Origin: Mycobacterium attenuatum
GTDB lineage: Bacteria; Actinomycetota; Actinomycetes; Mycobacteriales; Mycobacteriaceae
Direction of reading: 5' to 3'
Length of the DNA: 38,066 bases
Assembly: GCF_900566085.1 (NCBI RefSeq)
Contig: NZ_UPHT01000169.1
Span: 1 to 38,066, forward strand
The notes under the pieces were generated by a model. That model did not search any database. It was not told the origin of the DNA and saw only the letters and a program-made list of their open reading frames with translations. Below, piece by piece: positions 32,019-38,066 of this stretch (its first letter is position 1; every line of letters starts with the position of its first letter). A program made the translations under genes and the position numbers.

Positions 32019-32251
32019 GAAGCCGACCAATTAGGGCCCGGTCGGCGACGATGCGGCCCGCGCAGCGGGCCGCTGAGAAGCCGACCAATTAGGGCCCGGT
32101 CGGCGACGATGCGGCCCGCGCAGCGGGCCGCTGAGAAGCCGACCAATCAGGGCCCGGTCGGCGACGATGCGGCCCGCGCAGCGGGCCGCTGAGAAGCCGA
32201 CCAATCAGGGCCCGGTCGGCGACGATGCGGCCCGCGCAGCGGGCCGCTGAG
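31982..32251 (+). repeat. Tandem array of 58-bp hairpin units after bagB
   Basis: Four full copies start at 31983, 32041, 32099 and 32157, and a partial copy at 32215-32251. They are identical except that copies 1-2 read CCAATTAGGG and copies 3-4 CCAATCAGGG. Each copy holds a nested inverted repeat. In copy 1 the outer arms are GGTCGGC (31982-31988) and GCCGACC (32022-32028), and the inner arms GCGGCCCGC (31995-32003) and GCGGGCCGC (32007-32015) enclose a 3-nt loop. Copy 1 contains the last codons and stop of bagB. A variable tandem repeat is known near this gene in M. tuberculosis (locus 4120, from memory), so copy number probably differs between strains. Confidence 0.95.
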
Positions 32252-32269
32252 CACTCCATACGCGTGGGT

Positions 32270-32372
32270 CATCGAGTGTGAGTCGACGGCGTCGACCGTG
32301 AAGCCAGGGTGCGCCCGCGCCGGTTTGTTCCGCCCTAGTCACACGCTGGACGCCGTCGACTCACACTCGATG
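32270..32372. repeat. 24-bp perfect inverted repeat with 55-nt centre
   Basis: The arms 32270-32293 and 32349-32372 are exact reverse complements over 24 bases. The left arm begins CATCGAGTGTGAGTCGAC and the right arm ends GTCGACTCACACTCGATG. The 55-nt centre (32294-32348) has no open frame of note. It sits between the hairpin array and whiB4. It could be a strong terminator, a small dispersed (MITE-like) element or a protein-binding site. Confidence 0.85.
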
Positions 32373-32556
32373 CCGCGAACTTCGTGAAACCGCCACCCAC
32401 CGCGCCGAGCAACGATACGGTTAGAAAACCCCGCTATTGCGCATGCGCCAGTTCCTATTGGGCACAAGGCAATTAGAGTTGCGCGACAGCCACCGTAACG
32501 AAAATGTAATGAGGAACGAGGGGCAGATCGGCGCCCCGGACCCCTGTTTCAGAGGA

Positions 32557-32907
32557 CTAGCCGACGCTGCGACGCTTGCGCTTGTCGAGGTAGTCCGACC
32601 ACGAAACCACCTCAGGATGCTGTTTGAGCAGTGCCCGGCGCTGACGCTCGGTCATGCCGCCCCACACACCGAACTCGACCTTGTTGTCGAGCGCGTCGGC
32701 AGCACATTCCTGCATCACCGGACAATGGCGGCAGATCACTGCGGCCTTGCGTTGCGCGGCTCCCCGGACGAACAGTTCGTCGGGGTCCGTCGCCCTGCAC
32801 AGCGCTTTTGATACCCAGTTGATCCGTTCTTCCGCATCGACACTGCGCAGAACGTTGGGCGTGGACGTTAGGTTGGTCCGCCGAGCGGCTGGACGTGTAC
32901 CTGACAC
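32557..32907 (-). CDS. whiB4: Redox-sensing regulator WhiB4 (Rv3681c)
   Basis: A 116-residue WhiB protein, nearly identical to M. tuberculosis WhiB4. The [4Fe-4S] ligands are Cys37, Cys59, Cys62 and Cys68 (C-x21-C-x2-C-x5-C). The G-V-W-G-G turn is at 80-84, followed by a basic DNA-binding tail (RRALLKQHPEV, DKRKRR). WhiB4 loses its cluster in oxygen or NO and then represses antioxidant genes and condenses DNA. I chose the GTG at 32907 because GGAGGAAGGG lies upstream and it fits the known N terminus (SGTRPAARRTNL). The frame is open 25 codons further upstream. Confidence 0.95.
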   Translation of the reverse strand: MSGTRPAARRTNLTSTPNVLRSVDAEERINWVSKALCRATDPDELFVRGAAQRKAAVICRHCPVMQECAADALDNKVEFGVWGGMTERQRRALLKQHPEVVSWSDYLDKRKRRSVG

Positions 32908-33257
32908 GAGCTGATCCCTTCCTCCCGGCCGCTCAACCGCGACCGCCCTCCTCGGATACCAGCCGATGATGCGACCTACCACACACTGTGCCCATCGGTG
33001 TTACCTGAATCTCACTGCGCTTATAAGTTAGGTGCTCAGATGGTAATTGCGCAACAGTCTGATAACGCTATTTTTGGGACGGGCGTCCCGACTTCTGCCG
33101 ATCGGCCGGGGGAAAGGCGCCCCCTCGGTCCCCGATTAGGTCCCTGACCTGTGACGCACGCGCAAAATAAGCGTCGGGGTGCCGACGGCGCCGACGTCAA
33201 CCGCTTTCCTAAGAATTTTCTTCAGTCGCGCGGCGCGGGGGCGTGACAGGGGGCCGC
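32908..33257. other. Divergent intergenic region whiB4 / ponA2
   Basis: About 350 bp without a gene. It must hold the whiB4 promoter (minus strand; TAACTT and TATAAG-like sequence near 33019-33031) and the ponA2 promoter at its right end. A small palindrome GGGACG-gg-CGTCCC is seen at about 33076-33089 after a run of T. Confidence 0.5.
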
Positions 33258-33263
33258 TACTGT
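33258..33263 (+). promoter_or_regulatory. -10 box for leaderless ponA2 mRNA
   Basis: TACTGT (TANNNT) ends 7 nt before the ATG at 33271, so transcription should start at the start codon. No ribosome site is visible upstream of this ATG. Confidence 0.55.
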
Positions 33264-33270
33264 AGTACGC

Positions 33271-35685
33271 ATGTCCGATCGCCCCCCGGTGGCGCTTACC
33301 CTGCTCAAGCTCGCGGGATGTTGTGTGCTGGCCAGCGTCGTGGCCGCCGCTCTGATGTTCCCCTTCGCGGGCGGTCTCGGGCTGATGTCCAACCGTGCCT
33401 CCGAGGTAGTGGCCAACGGCTCGGCTCAGCTCCTACAGGGAGAGGTGCCAGCGGTCTCGACGATGGTCGACGCCAAGGGCAACACCATTGCGTGGCTGTA
33501 CTCGCAGCGACGGTTCGAGGTGCCGTCGGACAAGATCGCCAACACCATGAAGCTGGCGATCGTCTCCATCGAGGACAAGCGCTTCACCGACCACAACGGC
33601 GTCGACTGGAAAGGCACTCTCACCGGACTGGCCGGCTATGCCTCCGGCGACCTCGACACCCGCGGCGGCTCGACCATCGAGCAGCAGTACATCAAGAACT
33701 ACCAATTGCTGGTCACCGCCCAGACCGACGCCGAGAAGCGGGCAGCCGTCGAGACCACTCCCGCGCGCAAGCTGCGCGAGATCCGGATGGCGCTCACCCT
33801 GGACAAGACCTTCACCAAGTCCGAGATCCTGACCCGCTATCTGAACCTGGTGTCGTTCGGCAACAACTCTTTCGGTGTGCAGGACGCGGCGCAGACCTAC
33901 TTCGGTATCAACGCCTCAGACCTGAACTGGCAGCAGGCGGCGCTACTAGCGGGCATGGTCCAGTCGACCAGCGCACTGAACCCCTACACCAACCCCGAGG
34001 GCGCGCTGGCTCGGCGCAACCTGGTCCTCGACACCATGATCGAGAACATCCCGCAGGAGGCGGACGCTCTGCGTGCCGCCAAGGCCCAGCCGCTGGGAGT
34101 CTTGCCGCAGCCCAATGAGCTGCCCCGGGGCTGCATCGCCGCCGGTGACCGTGCCTTCTTCTGCGACTACGTCCAGGAGTACCTGTCGCGCGCCGGGATC
34201 AGCAAAGAGCAGCTGGCCAGGGGTGGCTATCTCATCCGCACCACGCTGGACCCCGACGTCCAGGTGCCGGTCAAGGCGGCCGTCGACAAATTCGCGCCCC
34301 CCAGCCTGGCCGGCATCTCCAGCGTGATGAGCGTCATCCTGCCGGGCAAGGATTCGCACAAGGTCGTCGCGATGGCCAGCAACCGCAAGTACGGCCTGGA
34401 CACCGAGGCCGGCGAAACCATGCGGCCCCAGCCGTTCTCGCTCGTCGGCGACGGCGCGGGATCGATTTTCAAGATCTTCACCACGGCCGCCGCGCTCGAC
34501 ATGGGCATGGGCATCAACGCCCAGCTGGACGTGCCGCCCCGCTTCCAGGCCAAGGGCCTGGGCAGCGGTGGCGCCAAGGGCTGCCCCAAGGACACCTGGT
34601 GCGTGGTCAACGCCGGAAACTACCGCGGGTCGATGAACGTGACCGACGCGCTGGCCACCTCCCCGAACACCGCCTTCGCCAAGCTGATCTCGCAGGTCGG
34701 GGTCAGCCGCACCGTCGACATGGCGATCAAGCTGGGCCTGCGGTCCTACGCCAATCCTGGCACCGCGCGCGACTACAACCCCGACAGCAACGAGAGCCTG
34801 GCCGACTTCGTCAAACGGCAGAACATCGGTTCGTTCACCCTAGGCCCCATCGAGGTCAACGCGCTGGAGCTGTCCAACGTCGCGGCCACACTGGCCTCCG
34901 GAGGCGTGTGGTGCCCGCCGAACCCGATCGACAAGCTGATCGACCGCAACGGCAACGAGGTTTCCGTCACCACCGAGACCTGCGAGCAAGTGGTGCCCGA
35001 AGGGCTGGCCAATACCCTTGCCAATGCGATGAGCAAGGACGCCGTGGGCAGCGGCACCGCGGCGGGCTCGGCCGGTGCGGCGGGCTGGGACCTGCCCATG
35101 TCGGGTAAGACGGGCACCACCGAAGCCCACCGGTCGTCGGGCTTCGTGGGTTTCACCAACCGCTATGCGGCGGCGAACTACATCTACGACGACTCGACGT
35201 CGCCGACCGATCTGTGTTCCGGCCCGCTGCGCCATTGCGGCAGCGGTGACCTCTACGGCGGCAATGAGCCGGCCCGGACCTGGTTCACCGCCATGAAGCC
35301 GATCGCCAACAATTTCGGCGAGGTGCACCTGCCGCCGACCGATCCGCGGTATGTCGAGGGCTCCGCGGCTTCCCGGGTACCCAGCGTGGCAGGGCTGGAC
35401 GTGGATCAGGCGCGGCTGCGTCTCAAGGATGCGGGCTTCCAGGTTGCCGATCAGCCCAATGCGGTCAACAGCACCGCGAAGTACGGCGAAGTGGTCGGAA
35501 CCTCGCCCAGCGGCCAGACCATCCCTGGTTCGATCATCACGATTCAGATCAGCAACGGGATCCCGCCGCCACCGCCGCCGCCACCGGAGGACGGGCCCCC
35601 GGCCCCGATCGGTTCGCAGGTCATCGAGATTCCCGGCTTGCCGCCGATCACCATTCCGCTGCTGGCGCCGCCGCCGCCTCCGTAG
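33271..35685 (+). CDS. ponA2: Bifunctional class A penicillin-binding protein PonA2 (Rv3682)
   Basis: An 804-residue protein with an N-terminal membrane anchor (about 12-38). The GT51 glycosyltransferase domain has catalytic Glu101 in SIEDKRF and R131-G-G-S-T-I-E-Q-Q. The transpeptidase domain has nucleophile Ser398 in SIFK, an S-P-N motif and S611-G-K-T-G. One PASTA domain lies at about 703-770 (VPSVAGLDVDQARLRLKDAG), then a Pro-rich tail. It polymerises and cross-links peptidoglycan in the periplasm and is needed for stress survival in M. tuberculosis. The length is close to the 810 aa of the known protein. It starts at the ATG at 33271. Confidence 0.96.
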   Translation: MSDRPPVALTLLKLAGCCVLASVVAAALMFPFAGGLGLMSNRASEVVANGSAQLLQGEVPAVSTMVDAKGNTIAWLYSQRRFEVPSDKIANTMKLAIVSIEDKRFTDHNGVDWKGTLTGLAGYASGDLDTRGGSTIEQQYIKNYQLLVTAQTDAEKRAAVETTPARKLREIRMALTLDKTFTKSEILTRYLNLVSFGNNSFGVQDAAQTYFGINASDLNWQQAALLAGMVQSTSALNPYTNPEGALARRNLVLDTMIENIPQEADALRAAKAQPLGVLPQPNELPRGCIAAGDRAFFCDYVQEYLSRAGISKEQLARGGYLIRTTLDPDVQVPVKAAVDKFAPPSLAGISSVMSVILPGKDSHKVVAMASNRKYGLDTEAGETMRPQPFSLVGDGAGSIFKIFTTAAALDMGMGINAQLDVPPRFQAKGLGSGGAKGCPKDTWCVVNAGNYRGSMNVTDALATSPNTAFAKLISQVGVSRTVDMAIKLGLRSYANPGTARDYNPDSNESLADFVKRQNIGSFTLGPIEVNALELSNVAATLASGGVWCPPNPIDKLIDRNGNEVSVTTETCEQVVPEGLANTLANAMSKDAVGSGTAAGSAGAAGWDLPMSGKTGTTEAHRSSGFVGFTNRYAAANYIYDDSTSPTDLCSGPLRHCGSGDLYGGNEPARTWFTAMKPIANNFGEVHLPPTDPRYVEGSAASRVPSVAGLDVDQARLRLKDAGFQVADQPNAVNSTAKYGEVVGTSPSGQTIPGSIITIQISNGIPPPPPPPPEDGPPAPIGSQVIEIPGLPPITIPLLAPPPPP

Positions 35686-35741
35686 GCACTTCGGCAAGCA
35701 CCAGTGACGTAAGCGACGAGCGATCAGTCGCCGACCGGCAG

Positions 35742-35747
35742 TAGGCT
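35742..35747 (+). promoter_or_regulatory. -10 box for leaderless phosphoesterase mRNA
   Basis: TAGGCT (TANNNT) ends 6 nt before the ATG at 35754, placing the transcription start at or beside the start codon. Confidence 0.5.
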
Positions 35748-35753
35748 GCCTGC

Positions 35754-36710
35754 ATGGCTGTTTCGCCCGTACTGTTACGCACCGGCGCCGTCGCGCTCGG
35801 CTCGATCGTCGCCGGGATCGGTTACGCCGCGCTGATCGAACGCAACGCGTTCGTGCTACGCGAGATCACCATGCCCGTCTTGAGCCCGGGCTCTACACCG
35901 CTGCGGGTCCTGCATATCAGCGACCTCCACATGCTGCCCGGCCAGCGCCGTAAACAAGCGTGGTTGCGTGAGCTGTCCAGCTGGGAGCCCGACCTGGTGG
36001 TCAACACCGGTGACAACCTGGCCCATCCCAAGGCGGTGCCGGCCGTGGTGCAGGCCCTGGGCGACCTGCTGCATCGGCCGGGTGTCTTCGTGTTCGGCAG
36101 CAACGACTACTTCGGACCGCGCCTGAAGAACCCCGCCAATTACCTGATCAACCCGGGCCACCGCGTCCACGGCGAGCCGCTGCCCTGGCAGGATCTGCGG
36201 GCGGCCTTCACCGAACGCGGCTGGCTCGACCTGACCCATAACCGTCGCGAGTTCGAGGTGGCAGGCCTGCACATCGCCGCGGCCGGGGTGGACGACCCGC
36301 ACATCGATCGGGACCGCTATGACACGATCGCGGGCCCAGCGAGCCCGGTCGCAAACCTGCGGCTGGGGCTGACCCACTCGCCGGAGCCCCGGGTGCTGGA
36401 CCGCTTCGCCGCCGACGGCTACCAGCTGGTGATGGCCGGCCACACCCACGGCGGGCAGCTGTGCCTGCCGTTCTACGGTGCCCTGGTCACCAACTGCGGG
36501 TTGGACCGGTCGCGCGCCAAGGGGGCCTCCCAGTGGGGCCCGAACATGCGGCTGCATGTCTCCGCGGGGATCGGCACCTCACCCTTTGCGCCGGTACGGT
36601 TTAGCTGCCGGCCCGAGGCGACCCTGTTGACGTTGATCGCCAGCCCCATGGGCGGCCGGGACTCGAACACGAACCTGGGCCGTTCGCAACCCAGCGTGTC
36701 GGTGCGGTGA
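35754..36710 (+). CDS. Metallophosphoesterase (Rv3683)
   Basis: A 318-residue calcineurin-like phosphoesterase with an N-terminal hydrophobic segment (LLRTGAVALGSIVAGIGYAALI) that may anchor it. The five metal motifs are clear: HISDLHM (D-x-H), VNTGDN (GD), GSNDYFG (in the GNHD position), LTHSPEP (H) and AGHTHGGQ (GHxH). It resembles YkuE-like enzymes, possibly acting on lipids or nucleotides at the membrane; the substrate is unknown. Its stop overlaps the cds1 start (GTGA), so the two genes are co-expressed. Confidence 0.9.
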   Translation: MAVSPVLLRTGAVALGSIVAGIGYAALIERNAFVLREITMPVLSPGSTPLRVLHISDLHMLPGQRRKQAWLRELSSWEPDLVVNTGDNLAHPKAVPAVVQALGDLLHRPGVFVFGSNDYFGPRLKNPANYLINPGHRVHGEPLPWQDLRAAFTERGWLDLTHNRREFEVAGLHIAAAGVDDPHIDRDRYDTIAGPASPVANLRLGLTHSPEPRVLDRFAADGYQLVMAGHTHGGQLCLPFYGALVTNCGLDRSRAKGASQWGPNMRLHVSAGIGTSPFAPVRFSCRPEATLLTLIASPMGGRDSNTNLGRSQPSVSVR

Positions 36711-37816
36711 GCGATCGGACCCGCATCGCGGTCCGCAGCCTGTCACGCAGCTGGACGGACAATGCGATTCGGCTGATCGAGGCCGATGCCCGGCGCAGCG
36801 CCGACACCCACCTGCTGCGTTATCCGCTGCCGTCGGCCTGGTGTGCCGACGCTGACGTCGCGCTGTACCTGAAGGACGAGACGACACACATCACCGGCAG
36901 CCTCAAACACCGGCTGGCGCGCTCGCTGTTCCTGTACGCGCTGTGCAACGGCTGGATCGGGGAGAACACGACGGTGGTCGAGGCGTCGTCGGGTTCGACG
37001 GCGGTGTCGGAGGCCTACTTCGCGTCGCTGCTGGGTCTGCCATTCGTCGCGGTGATGCCGGCGGCGACCAGCGCGGCGAAGGTGGCGCTGATCGAAGCAC
37101 AAGGCGGCCGTTGCCATTTCGTCGAAAGCTCCAGCCAGGTCTACGCGGAGGCGGAGCGGGTCGCGGCCGAGACCGGCGGGCACTACCTGGACCAGTTCAC
37201 CAACGCCGAGCGCGCCACCGACTGGCGCGGCAACAACAACATCGCCGAGTCGATCTATGCGCAGCTGGTCGAGGAGAAGCACCCCGTCCCGGACTGGATC
37301 GTGGTGGGTGCGGGAACGGGCGGAACCTGCGCGACGATCGGGCGCTACATCCGCTACCGGCGGCACGCGACCCGGTTGTGCGTCGTGGACCCGGAGAATT
37401 CGGCGTTCTTCCCCGCCTATGCCGAAGGGCGGTCCGACGTCGTGATGTCCGCCTCGTCGCGAATCGAGGGGATCGGCCGGCCGCGGGTCGAGCCGTCGTT
37501 TCTGCCCAGCGTGGTCGACCGCATGGTGTCGGTTCCCGACGCCGCGTCCATCGCGGCCGCCCGCCATGTCAGTACCGTGCTGGGACGCCGGGTGGGGCCG
37601 TCCACGGGCACCAATCTGTGGGGAGCATTCGGTTTGTTGGCCGAGATGGTGGCCGACGGCCGCAGCGGTTCGGTGGTCACCTTGCTCGCCGACAGCGGCG
37701 ACCGCTACGCCGACACCTACTTCGACGACGACTGGGTCAGTGGGCAGGGGCTCGATCCGAGCGGCCCGGCCACGGCCCTGGCCGAGTTCGAACGCTTCTG
37801 CACCTGGAACCCGTGA
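36707..37816 (+). CDS. cds1: PLP-dependent L-cysteine desulfhydrase-like protein (Rv3684)
   Basis: A 369-residue fold-type II PLP enzyme related to cysteine synthase. The Schiff-base lysine is Lys67 in ITGSLKHRLA. The substrate loop is VEASSGSTAVSEAY (an asparagine loop-like position with SSGST), and the phosphate-binding glycine loop is GAGTGGTCATIGRY. M. tuberculosis Rv3684 has been reported as Cds1, which releases H2S, pyruvate and ammonia from cysteine. The family also includes synthases, so the reaction is assigned by orthology. The GTG at 36707 overlaps the phosphoesterase stop. It is somewhat longer at the N terminus than the 346-residue M. tuberculosis annotation. Confidence 0.88.
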   Translation: MSDRTRIAVRSLSRSWTDNAIRLIEADARRSADTHLLRYPLPSAWCADADVALYLKDETTHITGSLKHRLARSLFLYALCNGWIGENTTVVEASSGSTAVSEAYFASLLGLPFVAVMPAATSAAKVALIEAQGGRCHFVESSSQVYAEAERVAAETGGHYLDQFTNAERATDWRGNNNIAESIYAQLVEEKHPVPDWIVVGAGTGGTCATIGRYIRYRRHATRLCVVDPENSAFFPAYAEGRSDVVMSASSRIEGIGRPRVEPSFLPSVVDRMVSVPDAASIAAARHVSTVLGRRVGPSTGTNLWGAFGLLAEMVADGRSGSVVTLLADSGDRYADTYFDDDWVSGQGLDPSGPATALAEFERFCTWNP

Positions 37817-37870
37817 GCCCGCGGTTTGGCGAGTCGACGGCCCGGTGCGATAGGCTGTCGTGGCTTCAAG

Positions 37871-37944
<74 letters not shown>

Positions 37945-37972
37945 CCCATGTGATGTGTTAGGACATCGGAAT

Positions 37973-38010
37973 AGCTCTGAACCTGCATTTTGGGTTCAGG
38001 GCTTTTTCTT
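37973..38010 (+). terminator. Rho-independent terminator after tRNA-Pro
   Basis: AGCTCTGAACC (37973-37983) pairs with GGTTCAGGGCT (37993-38003) with one G-T wobble and a 9-nt loop, followed by TTTTTCTTT. This is a textbook intrinsic terminator, 28 nt after the tRNA end. Confidence 0.92.
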
Positions 38011-38066
38011 TGGGCGGTCGCTGGGCAGTCCTCGGGGTTGGTAGTTCCTGGTCGGGTCGATGGTTA

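Noticed and set aside
31982..32251. CRISPR array
   Set aside because: The units are directly contiguous identical 58-bp copies with no unique spacers and no cas genes nearby; it is a minisatellite-like array.

Overview
The window is high-GC mycobacterial DNA. It carries a PE_PGRS gene end, ESX-1 Esp genes, an actinobacterial Flp/Tad locus, dppABCD, acs, marP, crp, bagAB, whiB4, ponA2 and a tRNA-Pro. Gene order from the Tad locus to the tRNA matches, from memory, the M. tuberculosis stretch Rv3654c-Rv3684. Protein divergence (for example in Acs) and several extra genes point to a slow-growing relative of M. tuberculosis rather than the tuberculosis complex itself. No insertion sequence, phage or CRISPR array is visible.

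Layout. 1-501: 3' end of a PE_PGRS gene. 619-2871 (minus): a complete espA-espC-espD-like operon, preceded by about 1 kb of AT-richer DNA without a credible gene. 3902-8407 (minus): a tightly overlapping Flp-pilus/Tad operon (ssd/tadZ, tadA, tadB, tadC, flp, two TadE-like genes). About 8560-8858 (plus): a strongly structured stretch at the position of the abundant RNA Ms1/MTS2823, followed by a HAD phosphatase (8859-9716). 9717-11894: a mostly empty stretch, then a divergent tautomerase / GlxA-type regulator pair that I do not recall from M. tuberculosis. 11918-17710 (minus): dppA-dppB-dppC-dppD peptide importer, ending in a Fic-like gene that lacks the catalytic histidine. 17868-21206 (plus): a frameshifted two-membrane-segment protein gene, a secreted DUF4232-type protein and acetyl-CoA synthetase, joined by stop-start overlaps. 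21219-26321: secreted serine protease, Holin-X-type membrane protein, epoxide hydrolase-like ephE, then marP, a CoA-type Nudix hydrolase and a thioredoxin-like protein in an operon with nth (to 27115). 27172-29759: small membrane protein, crp, MBL-fold protein, RidA-type protein and a 53-residue gene. 29836-32018: bagA-bagB, a Get3/ArsA-like ATPase pair. 31982-32251: a tandem array of 58-bp hairpin units that begins inside bagB. 32270-32372: a 24-bp perfect inverted repeat. 32557-37944: whiB4, ponA2, a metallophosphoesterase, cds1 and tRNA-Pro(CGG), closed by a clear intrinsic terminator.

Themes. Many genes concern the cell envelope, secretion and stress: Esp substrates, Flp pilus, MarP, PonA2, a thioredoxin-like protein, and redox or cAMP sensing by WhiB4 and CRP. 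Several genes appear to be transcribed as leaderless mRNAs, with a TANNNT -10 box 6-7 nt before the start codon. The points most worth a second look are the espACD-like operon at this site, the catalytically degenerate Fic-like protein, the hairpin repeat array spawned from the bagB 3' end, the 24-bp inverted repeat, the TadE-like gene with no canonical start codon and the frameshift upstream of acs.
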